A DNA stretch of 64,000 nt, taken from assembly GCA_902774155.1 (NCBI GenBank), contig CACYHF010000013.1, forward strand, positions 22,935-86,934. Reading direction: 5' to 3'. Below are positions 10,475-19,668 of the stretch, in pieces (the first letter of the stretch is position 1; every line of letters starts with the position of its first letter). The DNA is from an uncultured Bacteroidia bacterium. Lineage in GTDB: Bacteria; Bacteroidota; Bacteroidia; Bacteroidales; UBA932. Made by a program: the position numbers and the translations under genes. Under the pieces are notes generated by a model. That model searched no databases, was not told the origin of the DNA, and saw only the letters and a list, made by a program, of their open reading frames with translations.

Positions 10475-11581
10475 ATGCGCCAACTGCAAGACGATTTCTC
10501 CCGGCTGGAACTGAACCTGAAGGCCGCCACCGAGAATTACCGCTATTTCCGCTCGCTGCTGGATCCCAAGACCAAGCTGCTGGTCCTGGTGAAAGCCAAC
10601 GCCTACGGACACGGCGGCGTGGAGTTCGCCTCCATGATGCAGCGCGCCGGGGCCGATTACCTGGCTGTAGCATATCCCGTAGAGGGCCTGGAGCTGCGCC
10701 GGAACGGTATCTCCCTGCCCATCCTGGTACTCACCGCCGGCACGGACTTCTATCCGGAGATTATCGAAACCCGTATGGAGCCCTCCATTCCCAGCCTGTA
10801 TTCCCTGAAAAAACTGGTGGAAGTGCTGCGGGAAAAAGGTCTGACAGACTATCCCATCCATATCAAACTGGATACCGGTATGCATCGGCTGGGCTTCGTC
10901 ACGGAAGAACTGCCGGAGTTGGTGGAATACCTGAAAGTAACGCCGGAAGTGAAGGTGAAAGCCGTCTTTTCCCACCTCTGTGTGGCCGAGGATCCGCAGG
11001 AAGACGCCTTCACCCTGGGCCAGATCCACCTCTTCCGGGATAACGTGAACTTCATCGCCGATGGCATCGGCTATATGCCCATGCGGCACATCCTCAATTC
11101 GGCCGGCATCGAACGCTTCCCCCAGTTCCAGTTCGACATGGTGCGCCTGGGAATCGGCATATATGGTATCAGTTCCCTGCCTGACAAACAGCTGGCACCA
11201 GTGGCGTCGCTCAAATGCAAAGTGCTGCAGGTGAAAACCTTAGGCCCGGCCGACACCATCGGTTACGGCCGATGGGGCCACGCCCGGGAAGGCAGCGTCA
11301 TTGCCACCATCCCGGTAGGCTATGCCGACGGCGTGGACCGCCACCTGGGCCGCGGCAACGCTTCGTTCAGCGTGAACGGCCACCGGGCGCCCACCATCGG
11401 CAACATCTGTATGGATATGTGCATGCTGGACGTCACCGGCATCCCCTGCAAGCCCGGCGACACCGTCACCATCTTCGGCGAAGACCCCACGGTGACCGAA
11501 CTGGCCGATATCCTGGGAACCATCCCCTACGAAATCCTGGTTTCCGTTCCCCGCCGCATCCATCGCCTCATTATCCGCTAG
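10475..11581 (+). CDS. alr: Alanine racemase
   Basis: A 368-residue PLP enzyme that supplies D-alanine for peptidoglycan. The PLP lysine is in LVLVKANAYGHG near residue 32. RLGIGIYG and GYADGVDR (the catalytic Tyr region) are present, as is the C-terminal beta domain with NICMDMCMLDVTG. In Bacteroidota alr is often fused to a MurF-like domain; here it stands alone. ATG 10475 is preferred, and TTG 10463 would add four residues. The gene is convergent with tadA. Confidence 0.94.
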   Translation: MRQLQDDFSRLELNLKAATENYRYFRSLLDPKTKLLVLVKANAYGHGGVEFASMMQRAGADYLAVAYPVEGLELRRNGISLPILVLTAGTDFYPEIIETRMEPSIPSLYSLKKLVEVLREKGLTDYPIHIKLDTGMHRLGFVTEELPELVEYLKVTPEVKVKAVFSHLCVAEDPQEDAFTLGQIHLFRDNVNFIADGIGYMPMRHILNSAGIERFPQFQFDMVRLGIGIYGISSLPDKQLAPVASLKCKVLQVKTLGPADTIGYGRWGHAREGSVIATIPVGYADGVDRHLGRGNASFSVNGHRAPTIGNICMDMCMLDVTGIPCKPGDTVTIFGEDPTVTELADILGTIPYEILVSVPRRIHRLIIR

Positions 11582-11586
11582 TTTTT

Positions 11587-11695
11587 CGTGGTAGCCAAGT
11601 AGCTGTGATTCAGCGTGTTACATACAAGTCCTCGTTCAATTTTCGAACGAGGACTTTCTGTTAAATTACTGTAAATCAATGGTTTAGCTGCCACG
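11587..11695 (+). repeat. 109-bp inverted-repeat element with central hairpin, copy B
   Basis: The ends are imperfect inverted repeats (CGTGGTAGCCAAGTAGCTG on the left; the reverse complement of the right end begins CGTGGCAGCTAAACCATTG). The centre is a 12-bp perfect stem, arms 11626-11637 and 11645-11656, with a 7-nt loop and TTT after it. It aligns without gaps to the element at 62022-62130 over exactly 109 bp. It lies between the convergent alr and tadA genes and probably acts as their bidirectional terminator. Confidence 0.8.
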
Positions 11696-11699
11696 GCCG

Positions 11700-12134
11700 T
11701 TACCGCTTATCGCGGAAGAAGGTGAGCATGAGGGCGGAGCATTCTTCCAGGAGGATGCCGCCGGCGGCGGTGGTGCGGGGATGCAGCAGGGAGGGGGAGA
11801 AGAGGGAGTAGCCGCGGCGGGGGTCCGGTGCGCCGTACACGATGCGGCCGATCTGGGCCCAGTTCAGGGCGCCGGCACACATAGGGCAGGGCTCCACGGT
11901 TACATACAAGGTGCACTCGTTCAGGTACTTACCGCCCATAGCTTCGGTGGCGGCGGTGATGGCAATCATCTCTGCGTGGGCGGTGGTGTCGTGCAGGCGC
12001 TCGGTCTGGTTATGGCCCCGGCCGATGATACGCCCCTTCCACACCACCACGGCGCCGATGGGGATTTCCCCGGCCTCCAGCGCTGCTTTCGCCTCCCGCA
12101 AGGCTTCCTGCATAAATTTTTCGTCCTGCTCCAT
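11700..12134 (-). CDS. tadA: tRNA-specific adenosine deaminase
   Basis: A 144-residue zinc deaminase that converts A34 to inosine in tRNA-Arg(ACG). Zinc-site motifs: HAEM (His and the proton-shuttling Glu) and PCPMCAGA. The start MEQDEKFMQEALREA fits the family. A TATCTTTG box ends only 4 nt upstream of the ATG, so the mRNA is probably leaderless. The frame is open further upstream, but that extension would overlap engB and the promoters. Confidence 0.94.
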   Translation of the reverse strand: MEQDEKFMQEALREAKAALEAGEIPIGAVVVWKGRIIGRGHNQTERLHDTTAHAEMIAITAATEAMGGKYLNECTLYVTVEPCPMCAGALNWAQIGRIVYGAPDPRRGYSLFSPSLLHPRTTAAGGILLEECSALMLTFFRDKR

Positions 12135-12138
12135 GCAG

Positions 12139-12166
12139 CAAAGATAGGAAATTATTCGTATCTTTG
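12139..12166. promoter_or_regulatory. Compact divergent promoters of tadA and engB
   Basis: TATCTTTG occurs on the minus strand at 12139-12146, 4 nt before the tadA ATG. TATCTTTG also occurs on the plus strand at 12159-12166, 8 nt before the engB ATG. The two start codons are only 40 bp apart. Confidence 0.6.
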
Positions 12167-12174
12167 TAGATGTT

Positions 12175-12771
12175 ATGAAAATTACAAAAGCGGAATTTGC
12201 CGGCAGCAGCACACGGGTGGGCGGAAAACCTGCACGCAAGGCACCGGAATTCGCTTTTATCGGCCGGTCCAATGTGGGCAAGAGTTCCCTCATCAACATG
12301 CTCACCGGCAACGGCAAGCTGGCCAAAACTTCCCAAACCCCCGGTAAAACCCAGTTGGTGAACCATTTCCTCATCAACGACAACTGGTATCTGGTAGATC
12401 TTCCCGGCTACGGTTATGCCAAGCTGCCGGACCGCGAACGTGCCAAGCTCCGCCACATCATCTGGGACTACATCAACAACTCGGAGGACCTGATAATGCT
12501 CATGGTCCTCCTCGATTCCCGCCACGACATGCAGGAAGTGGACCTCCGCTTCATCAGCGAGCTGGGAGAGAAAGGCATCCCCTTCGGCATCATCTTCACC
12601 AAGGCCGATAAACAGGGTCCGGAGGCCCTCCAGCAGCAGTTGAACAAGAACAAGGGCCGTCTGCTGGAAGACTGGGAGGAACTCCCGCCCTGCTTCGTGT
12701 CCTCCAGCGTGAAGGGGACCGGCAAGGAAGAAATCTTGGATTACATAGACTCTATCCTTAAAACATTATGA
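12175..12771 (+). CDS. engB: Ribosome biogenesis GTPase EngB/YihA
   Basis: A 198-residue TRAFAC GTPase needed for 50S subunit assembly. It has the G1 motif GRSNVGKSSLIN near residue 30, G3 DLPGYG near 76 and G4 TKAD near 143. It begins a long plus-strand run in which consecutive genes overlap by 4 bp or lie a few bases apart (prs, small membrane protein, DagK-like, PHP, EptA-like). Confidence 0.95.
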   Translation: MKITKAEFAGSSTRVGGKPARKAPEFAFIGRSNVGKSSLINMLTGNGKLAKTSQTPGKTQLVNHFLINDNWYLVDLPGYGYAKLPDRERAKLRHIIWDYINNSEDLIMLMVLLDSRHDMQEVDLRFISELGEKGIPFGIIFTKADKQGPEALQQQLNKNKGRLLEDWEELPPCFVSSSVKGTGKEEILDYIDSILKTL

Positions 12772-13763
12772 TAAACGATGTCCATAAGCACCGCATGGCG
12801 GTGTTTACATGTGATGCCTCCCGCTATTTCGCGGTGAAGGTAGTTGAAGCCATGAACCGCATGAAACCCGAAACCGATCCCGAGGTGGTCCTGGGCCCCC
12901 TGGAAATCTCCCGTTTCAGCGATGGTGAATTCCAGCCCTATTACGCCGAAAGCGTAAGAGGTGCAACCTGTTTTATCATTCAGTCCACCTTCCCTACGTC
13001 GGACAACCTGATGGAGTTGCTGCTGGCCATCGATGCCGCCAAGCGTGCATCGGCCAACAAGGTCATCGCCGTGATCCCGTATTACGGATGGGCCCGTCAG
13101 GACCGCAAGGACAAGCCGCGCACGTCCATCGGTGCCAAGCTGGTGGCCAATATGCTCAAGGTGGCCGGGGCCGATGCCCTAATGACCTGCGACCTTCACG
13201 CCGATCAGATCCAGGGCTTCTTCGACATTCCGGTGAACCACCTCTATGCCAGCTACGACTTCCTGGGAAACCTGAAGCAACTGCAGAAGGAATTCAAGGA
13301 CACGCTCACGCTGGCCGCTCCGGATATGGGCGGCGCCAAGCGCGTGAACGCCTATGCCAAGTTCCTGCACACGCCGGTGGTCATCTGCCATAAGACGCGC
13401 GCCAAGGCCAATGTGATCGAGAAGATCGTTCCCATCGGCGAGGTAGAGGGCCGCGACATAGTGATCATCGACGATATCATCGACACCGCCGGTACCCTTA
13501 CGGAGGCCGCCAATGAGCTCTTGAAGCGCGGCGCCCGCAGCGTCCGGGCCTTTGCCACGCATCCTATTCTCTCCGGCCCCGCCTATGAGCGCATCGACAA
13601 AAGCGCCCTGTGCGAGGTCTACGTAACGGATACCATTCCGCTGGATCCTTCCAAGAAGGCCCTCCAGAGCAAATTCCGCGTGGTGTCCCTGGCCGCCACC
13701 TTCGCCCGCATGATGATGAAGGTGTACAACTACGAACCCATCTCTTCCGAATTCCCTCTTTAG
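12768..13763 (+). CDS. prs: Ribose-phosphate pyrophosphokinase
   Basis: A 331-residue enzyme making PRPP from ribose 5-phosphate and ATP for purine, pyrimidine, NAD, His and Trp synthesis. Motifs: RQDRKDKPRTSIGAKLVANM (flexible catalytic loop) and the PRPP-binding loop VIIDDIIDTAGTL near residue 237. The start overlaps engB by 4 bp. Confidence 0.96.
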   Translation: MINDVHKHRMAVFTCDASRYFAVKVVEAMNRMKPETDPEVVLGPLEISRFSDGEFQPYYAESVRGATCFIIQSTFPTSDNLMELLLAIDAAKRASANKVIAVIPYYGWARQDRKDKPRTSIGAKLVANMLKVAGADALMTCDLHADQIQGFFDIPVNHLYASYDFLGNLKQLQKEFKDTLTLAAPDMGGAKRVNAYAKFLHTPVVICHKTRAKANVIEKIVPIGEVEGRDIVIIDDIIDTAGTLTEAANELLKRGARSVRAFATHPILSGPAYERIDKSALCEVYVTDTIPLDPSKKALQSKFRVVSLAATFARMMMKVYNYEPISSEFPL

Positions 13764-13766
13764 GAA

Positions 13767-14015
13767 ATGAAGACCCTGCTGGCCGCTATCGTTTTTGTGG
13801 GTCTCGCCGTGCTGTTGCTGGGCGTGAATATCTTCTTTTTCCATCGGCCTTTCCCGGATGGAGAGATATCCACCAACCCGGAAATGCGCAAGCGGGGCAT
13901 CAAATGCGCCAAGCAGGAAGAACTGGAGATGCTGGCCAGGCAGAAAAAGAAGAAAGTTTGCGACGGAAATTATTCAGATGCCTGCGCCACCTGCGGGCTT
14001 TACAATAAGGAATGA
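13767..14015 (+). CDS. Small Cys-rich single-pass membrane protein
   Basis: An 82-residue protein with one N-terminal membrane helix (TLLAAIVFVGLAVLLLGVNI), then a charged region with KQKKKK-like lysines and the motif CDGNYSDACATCGLY near the C-terminus. Proteins of this shape recur in Bacteroidota without a known function. The Cys cluster could bind a metal. It lies 3 nt after prs and overlaps the next gene by 4 bp. Confidence 0.75.
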   Translation: MKTLLAAIVFVGLAVLLLGVNIFFFHRPFPDGEISTNPEMRKRGIKCAKQEELEMLARQKKKKVCDGNYSDACATCGLYNKE

Positions 14016-14899
14016 AGCGCGTCTGTTTTTTGGTGAATCCCATCTCCGGGGGCAAAGATAAATCCGGTATTTTGGCAGCCGTCAGGAAACATCTTGACGG
14101 CTCCCTTTATTCCGCCGAGTTCGTACAAACGGAGCGCGCCGGACAGGCCGAAGAGCTGGCGCGCACGTGCCAGGCCGATATAGTGGTGGCCGTGGGCGGC
14201 GACGGAACGGTGAGCGAAGTGGCCCGGGGCCTGCTGGGCACGGGCAAGACGCTGGGCATCATCCCCTGCGGCAGCGGCGACGGCCTGGCGCTGCACCTGG
14301 GCATCAGCCGCAACCCGGTGAAGGCGGTGCAAACGCTGAACGAAGGCTGTGTGGCGCCCATCGATGCCGCCACCCTGAACGGCCGTCCCTTCTTCTGCAC
14401 GGCCGGTATGGGCCTGGACGCCCAGGTGAGCCTGGACTTCGCCCGCTCCACGCAGCGGGGCCTGGCCCGCTACATCTCCCTGGCCTGGGAAGAGTGGAAA
14501 CACCACCCCGGGGAGGAATATACCATCCGCGGGGCCGATGGCGAATCCTGGAGCGGCAAGGCCGTCTTCATCACCGTGGCCAACGCCAACCAGTGGGGGA
14601 ACCAGGCCCGCATCGCGCCCATGGCCTCCTTGCAGGACGGCCTGCTGGACGTGATCGTGGTGCGGCCCTTCCATACCCTGGAGATTCCGGATATGGCGGC
14701 CCGGCTCATGGCGGGCCAGGCCACCACCAGCCGCCACATCCTGCACTTCAGCGGGCCGGCGTTCCAGATCGGCCGGAAACAAGGCGGCGCCGTCCACTGC
14801 GACGGAGACCCTTTCGAAGCCGGTACGGAATTTACCCTGCAGGTGCACCCGGGCGCCTTGCCCGTGTTGGTCCCCCAAAGCCATTTGCGTAAGATATGA
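14012..14899 (+). CDS. Diacylglycerol/sphingosine kinase family lipid kinase
   Basis: A 295-residue member of the DagK_cat (YegS/BmrU) family, which phosphorylates diacylglycerol or related lipids at the inner face of the membrane. It has the ATP loop VAVGGDGTVSEVA near residue 60 and the GSGDGLALHLGI motif near 88. Its partners (a membrane PHP protein and an EptA-like transferase) suggest an envelope lipid role. Sphingolipid-making Bacteroidota could use it on sphingoid lipids; that is inference. Confidence 0.88.
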   Translation: MKRVCFLVNPISGGKDKSGILAAVRKHLDGSLYSAEFVQTERAGQAEELARTCQADIVVAVGGDGTVSEVARGLLGTGKTLGIIPCGSGDGLALHLGISRNPVKAVQTLNEGCVAPIDAATLNGRPFFCTAGMGLDAQVSLDFARSTQRGLARYISLAWEEWKHHPGEEYTIRGADGESWSGKAVFITVANANQWGNQARIAPMASLQDGLLDVIVVRPFHTLEIPDMAARLMAGQATTSRHILHFSGPAFQIGRKQGGAVHCDGDPFEAGTEFTLQVHPGALPVLVPQSHLRKI

Positions 14900-16092
14900 T
14901 GCGTTTTCTCTCCATACTTTTGAAAGGACTGTCCAGCCTGGTGCTGCTCTTTCTGCTGCTGGTGCTGGTCACCGGTATCAGTCCGGTGTATTCCTTCCGG
15001 GCACCGCAGCCTTTCAGCGGACCGGACATCTTCAATCCCTATCAGGCCCTGGACAGCTGCCAGGGCTGGAAACGGGCCCTGTTCCACACCCACACCCGCG
15101 TGGACGGCCCCTGGCCCGTGAACGAATGTCCGCACACGGCCGCCTATACAGACTCCGTGCTGCGCTCTCTGGGCTACGACATTGTCACGTTCTCCAATCA
15201 CAACGAAATCACGCAGCATCCCTACGACAGCACCCTGCAGGTGAACGTCTATGAGCAGGGATACAGCCCGTACAAGTTCCACAAACTGGTATTCGGCAGC
15301 CCGGCGGTGAAGCACTGGGACCCGCTGCTGCCCGTGCTGGCCTCCCAGCAGCAGTTTGAACTGGACCGGCTGGGTGCCGATGCCGATCTGATCCAAATCA
15401 ACCACCCGTACCGCACCGTGGGGCTTCCCCAGTCGCATCTGGAGAAACTTTCCGGCTACCTGCTTATGGAGCTGGACACGCACGTGAATACGGAAAACGA
15501 ATACTGGGACTGGGCGCTCAGCGCCGGCCATTACAGTTTCGGCCTGGCCAACGACGACCTCCATCACCCGGAGCGGCACAACCTCACGGCCATCCGCTGC
15601 AACTTCATCTGCACGCCTTCGGGCCGATACGAAGACCTGCTGCCGGCCCTGCGGAGCGGCTGCTACTATGCCATGCGCGTGCCGGATTACGGCAACGGCG
15701 ACTGGGCCGTGAAGCGGGAGAAGAACCATCAGCTGCCGTTCGTGGAGGCCATCGGCGTGGAAGGGGATACGCTGTATCTGAAATTATCGGCCCCGGCCGA
15801 CAGCATCCGCGTCAATGGCCAGAACCATACCACACTGGCGCTCCTGGAGCAGACGGACCGCATAGCCTATAACCTGGCCCCGGACGAACCCTACGCCCGT
15901 TTTACCGCCTTTTTCCCGGACGGGGCGGTGCTCTATACCAATCCGTTCGCACGTTACGACGCCTCCGTGCAGGATAGTCCGTATAACCCGGCCCCGCAGC
16001 CGGTGAACGTGCCGCTCACGCTGCTGTGGAACCTCCTGCTGTCGGTGCTCATAGCAGGGACGCTGTGGCTGCTAATCCGGCTTTGGAGATGA
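14896..16092 (+). CDS. Membrane-anchored PHP-domain-like phosphoesterase
   Basis: A 398-residue protein with an N-terminal membrane helix (residues 8-29) and a C-terminal one (about 375-395). Between them lies a PHP-like metal site: HTHTRVDGP near residue 69, TFSNHNEIT near 98, QINHPYRT near 168 and a D-D-L-H-H stretch near 218. PHP proteins hydrolyse phosphoesters with two or three metals. The topology places the domain outside the cytoplasm. The substrate is unknown; the neighbours point to envelope lipid or glycan phosphates. Confidence 0.7.
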   Translation: MMRFLSILLKGLSSLVLLFLLLVLVTGISPVYSFRAPQPFSGPDIFNPYQALDSCQGWKRALFHTHTRVDGPWPVNECPHTAAYTDSVLRSLGYDIVTFSNHNEITQHPYDSTLQVNVYEQGYSPYKFHKLVFGSPAVKHWDPLLPVLASQQQFELDRLGADADLIQINHPYRTVGLPQSHLEKLSGYLLMELDTHVNTENEYWDWALSAGHYSFGLANDDLHHPERHNLTAIRCNFICTPSGRYEDLLPALRSGCYYAMRVPDYGNGDWAVKREKNHQLPFVEAIGVEGDTLYLKLSAPADSIRVNGQNHTTLALLEQTDRIAYNLAPDEPYARFTAFFPDGAVLYTNPFARYDASVQDSPYNPAPQPVNVPLTLLWNLLLSVLIAGTLWLLIRLWR

Positions 16093-17603
16093 TGTTCGGC
16101 AAGAAAATCAACCTCACCCTTTACTGCCTTGTACTGAGCGTGTATACGGTGGCGGCCTTCCATCTGCCGTTCTTCCGGTACCTGATTCAGCACGTGGACG
16201 GCGGTGCCAATGCCGCGGTGCTCACTATATCGGCCCTGATCCTGCTGCTGGCGGTGGACTTCCTTTTCTATTACCTCCTGGTGTTTCTGGGGCGCGGAGT
16301 GGGGAAGGCCCTCCTGGCGTTCACCCTGCTGGGCAACGCCGCCATGCTGTACTTCGTAAACACGTACCAGGTGTTCATTACCGACGAGATGATGGGCAAT
16401 GCCATCAACACCCAGTACTCGGAGGCCTCCAGCTTTTTCTCACTGGCTTTCTGCCTGTATCTGCTGCTGCTGGGCATCCTGCCCGGTGTGTATGTGCTGG
16501 GCCGAAAAGTGGACTACGGCACCTGGAAGGGCTTTTTCTCCCGCGTGGGCGTGAGCCTGGCTCTGGTGCTGGCGGTGGTGTTCGGCAATATGAAGAACTG
16601 GCCGTGGATCGACCGCCATTCCACGGAGTTGGGAGCCTTGGTGGCGCCCTGGTCGTACATCGTGAACACCATCCGCTATGAGCAGGGCGTACGGGCGGCC
16701 AAGGTGGAGGAGCTTCCGCTGCCGGACGTGACGGCGCTCAGCCCCAGCCGCGACGTATGCGTGCTGATGATCGGCGAAAGCGCCCGCCGGGACCATTTCT
16801 CCCTGTACGGCTACGAAAGGGAAACCAACCCCTACACGGTCCAGGACGGCGTCACGGCGCTTCCGGCCGATGCGTCGGCCACCTACACCAGGGCCGGCGT
16901 GAAGGCCATCCTGGAGTATGCCGACACGCCCAAACTGTACGAAATCCTGCCCAACTACCTGCAGCGGGCGGGCGTGGACGTGAGCTGGCGCACCAGCAAC
17001 TGGGGCGAACCTCCGGTGCATACCGAAAAATATTGGCACAAAAAGGAACTGAAGGAACGTTTCCCCCAGGCCGATGACCGCTACGACGGCATCCTGCTGG
17101 AAGGGCTCCGGGAAGATATCCTCTCCAGCAAAGCCGATAAAGTGTTCGTGGTGATTCACGCCTACACCAACCACGGACCCTCCTATTTCTCCAACTATCC
17201 GCCTGAGTTCGAGGTGTTTAAGCCGGTGAATCCTTCGGTGGAGATGGCCAAGGTGAGCCAGGAGGAACTGTTCAACGCTTACGACAACAGCGTGGTGTAT
17301 ACGGATTACCTGATCCATCAGGTGATTGAGGTGCTGCAGGACATTCCGGACCGCCGGGGCTGCGTGCTGTTCGTGTCGGACCACGGCGAATCCCTGGGCG
17401 AAAACAACCTGTATATGCACGGCGTCCCTATGGCGCTGGCACCCCGGGAGCAAATCGAGATCCCCTTTGTGGTGTGGGCGCCGGACCAGCCGGTGAAACC
17501 CCTGGAAAAAGTGGGGCAACACCACGTTTTTCACTCGGTTTTGCGTTTCTTCGGCGCGGAAACGCCCGTTTTTGACGAAGAAATGTGTATCTTTGCACCC
17601 TGA
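16089..17603 (+). CDS. Phosphoethanolamine transferase, EptA-like (sulfatase fold)
   Basis: A 504-residue inner-membrane enzyme with five N-terminal helices (to about residue 175) and a periplasmic alkaline-phosphatase-fold domain. It moves phosphoethanolamine to lipid A or another glycan. The metal/nucleophile motif reads MIGESARRDHFSLYGYERET; most EptA proteins have Thr in GETAR, here Ser. A second metal motif FVSDHGESLGENNLYMHG is intact. ATG 16089 overlaps the previous stop by 4 bp. Confidence 0.85.
   Translation: MMFGKKINLTLYCLVLSVYTVAAFHLPFFRYLIQHVDGGANAAVLTISALILLLAVDFLFYYLLVFLGRGVGKALLAFTLLGNAAMLYFVNTYQVFITDEMMGNAINTQYSEASSFFSLAFCLYLLLLGILPGVYVLGRKVDYGTWKGFFSRVGVSLALVLAVVFGNMKNWPWIDRHSTELGALVAPWSYIVNTIRYEQGVRAAKVEELPLPDVTALSPSRDVCVLMIGESARRDHFSLYGYERETNPYTVQDGVTALPADASATYTRAGVKAILEYADTPKLYEILPNYLQRAGVDVSWRTSNWGEPPVHTEKYWHKKELKERFPQADDRYDGILLEGLREDILSSKADKVFVVIHAYTNHGPSYFSNYPPEFEVFKPVNPSVEMAKVSQEELFNAYDNSVVYTDYLIHQVIEVLQDIPDRRGCVLFVSDHGESLGENNLYMHGVPMALAPREQIEIPFVVWAPDQPVKPLEKVGQHHVFHSVLRFFGAETPVFDEEMCIFAP
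17588..17595 (+). promoter_or_regulatory. -7 box TATCTTTG for der
   Basis: It lies inside the last codons of the EptA-like gene, 24 nt before the der ATG. Confidence 0.5.
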
Positions 17604-17619
17604 TTAAGAAAGCATTGTT

Positions 17620-18927
17620 ATGGCACTTGTAGCGATAGTCGGGAGACCGAACGTTGGAAAGTCAACCCTGTTCAACCGCCTGGTGGGCATGCGCCAGGCC
17701 ATCGTAGATGAGACGGCGGGCGTAACCCGGGACCGTCATTACGGCAAATGCGAGTGGTGCGGCCGGGAATTCTCCGTGGTGGACACGGGCGGCTACACCT
17801 CCAATTCGGACGACGTCTTCGAGGACGCCATCCGCCGGCAAGTGGCCATCGCCATCGAAGAGGCCGATGTGGTGCTGTTCCTGGTGGAGGCCGCCACCGG
17901 CATCACCGACTATGATGCCGAAATAGCCGACCTCCTGCGCCGCAGCAAGAAGCCGGTGGTCCTGTGCGTGAACAAGGTGGACAGCGGCGAGAAAATGTAC
18001 GACGCCTTCGACTTTTACGCCCTGGGCCTGGGCGAGGTCTGGAGCATATCGGCCGCCAACGGAAGCGGCACCGGAGACCTGCTGGACGAGGTCCTGCGCG
18101 TGTTGCCGGAAGACACCCAGGCCGATGACGACCACGCCGACATCCCGCACATCGCCATCGTGGGCCGCCCGAACGTGGGCAAGAGTTCCCTCACCAACGC
18201 CCTGCTGGGCGAGGAACGCAATATCGTGACGCCGGTGGCCGGCACCACGCGCGATTCCATCTCCACCTATTACAATAAATTCGGCCACGAGTTCATGATT
18301 GTGGACACCGCCGGTATGCGCAAGCGCGGCAAGGTGACCGAAGACCTGGAGTTCTATTCCGTGCTGCGCGCCATGCGCACCATCGAGCACTCGGACGTGT
18401 GCATCCTGATGATCGATGCCACCACCGGTATGGAAGCCCAGGATATGAACATCTTCAACGTGATCCAGAAGAACCGCAAGGGTTGCGTGATCGTGGTGAA
18501 CAAGTGGGACCTCTTCGAGAAAGACGTGAACACCCTGAAGGAGTATACAGAAGGCCTTAAGGCCCGCCTGGCCCCCTTTAACGACATCCCCATCATCTTC
18601 ACTTCCGTGCTGAACAAGCAGCGCATCCTGGACGTGCTGGACGCCGCCGCCCGGGTGGCCGATAATATGAGCCGCAAGATTCCCACATCGGCCCTGAACG
18701 ATGCCATGCTGCCGGAAATCGAGAATTATCCGCCGCCGGCCTGGAAGGGGAAGTACATCAAGATCAAGTATGTAACCCAGCTGCCCACCCGCACGCCGCA
18801 GTTCGCTTTCTTCTGCAATCTGCCCCAGTGGGTGAAAGACCCCTACAAGCGTTTCCTGGAGAACAAGCTCCGCGAACACTTCGATTTCTGCGGCTGCCCC
18901 ATTCAAATCTATACTCGAGCAAAATAA
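17620..18927 (+). CDS. der: GTPase Der (EngA)
   Basis: A 435-residue double GTPase essential for late 50S assembly. Two G domains each carry GRPNVGKS (near residues 7 and 185) with DTAG/DTGG and NKxD motifs. A C-terminal KH-like domain follows from about residue 355. Its promoter lies in the end of the preceding gene. Confidence 0.97.
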   Translation: MALVAIVGRPNVGKSTLFNRLVGMRQAIVDETAGVTRDRHYGKCEWCGREFSVVDTGGYTSNSDDVFEDAIRRQVAIAIEEADVVLFLVEAATGITDYDAEIADLLRRSKKPVVLCVNKVDSGEKMYDAFDFYALGLGEVWSISAANGSGTGDLLDEVLRVLPEDTQADDDHADIPHIAIVGRPNVGKSSLTNALLGEERNIVTPVAGTTRDSISTYYNKFGHEFMIVDTAGMRKRGKVTEDLEFYSVLRAMRTIEHSDVCILMIDATTGMEAQDMNIFNVIQKNRKGCVIVVNKWDLFEKDVNTLKEYTEGLKARLAPFNDIPIIFTSVLNKQRILDVLDAAARVADNMSRKIPTSALNDAMLPEIENYPPPAWKGKYIKIKYVTQLPTRTPQFAFFCNLPQWVKDPYKRFLENKLREHFDFCGCPIQIYTRAK

Positions 18928-18930
18928 GGT

Positions 18931-19668
18931 ATGTTTGAAGCTTTGAAAGTGAAGGACGCGTGCGTCCAGTGGATTAGGGACTGGTTTGAGGAAAACGGCC
19001 CCGGGTGCAATGCCGTGCTGGGCATTTCCGGCGGCAAGGACAGCAGCGTGTGCGCTGCATTATGTGCCGAGGCCCTGGGAAAAGACCGGGTAATCGGCGT
19101 CACCATGCCCAACGGCGTACAGCCGGACATCGACGACTCTTTCCGGCTCATCGACCACCTGGGAATCCGGAAATACAATATTAACATCGGCCCTGCTTTT
19201 GACGCCCTTATGGCCGAAGTGGAGGACAAGCTGGGCCACGAGGCCAGCCGCCAGACGCGCATCAATATGGCGCCCCGGCTGCGGATGACGGCCCTGTATG
19301 CCATCTCCCAGAGCAACAACGGCCGCGTGGTGAACACCTGCAACCTGTCCGAAGACTGGGTAGGTTACAGCACCCGGTACGGGGATGCCGCCGGGGATTT
19401 TTCGCCTCTGGGCGGCCTTACGGTGCAGGAAGTGGTGGCCATCGGCAAGGTAATGGGCCTGCCGCTGGACCTGGTGGAAAAAGCTCCCTCCGACGGCCTC
19501 ACCGGCCTCACGGACGAGGATAATCTGGGCTTCACCTACGCTGTGCTGGACAAGTATATCCGCACCGGCGTGTGTGAAGATCCTGACACCAAGGCCCGCA
19601 TTGACCACAAGCACGTGACCAACCTTTTCAAGCTTAAGCCCATTCCCCATTTCGACCCTGAAATCTAG
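18931..19668 (+). CDS. nadE: Ammonia-dependent NAD+ synthetase
   Basis: A 245-residue enzyme that amidates nicotinate adenine dinucleotide to NAD. The P-loop is GISGGKDSSVCAAL near residue 29. There is no N-terminal glutaminase domain, so free ammonia is the likely nitrogen donor. It starts 3 nt after der and directly abuts the next gene. Confidence 0.94.
   Translation: MFEALKVKDACVQWIRDWFEENGPGCNAVLGISGGKDSSVCAALCAEALGKDRVIGVTMPNGVQPDIDDSFRLIDHLGIRKYNINIGPAFDALMAEVEDKLGHEASRQTRINMAPRLRMTALYAISQSNNGRVVNTCNLSEDWVGYSTRYGDAAGDFSPLGGLTVQEVVAIGKVMGLPLDLVEKAPSDGLTGLTDEDNLGFTYAVLDKYIRTGVCEDPDTKARIDHKHVTNLFKLKPIPHFDPEI

Noticed and set aside
12135-12383. 83-residue N-terminal extension of TadA
   Set aside because: It runs through the two divergent promoters and the engB gene, and the extension has no deaminase features. 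The family start is MEQDEKF.
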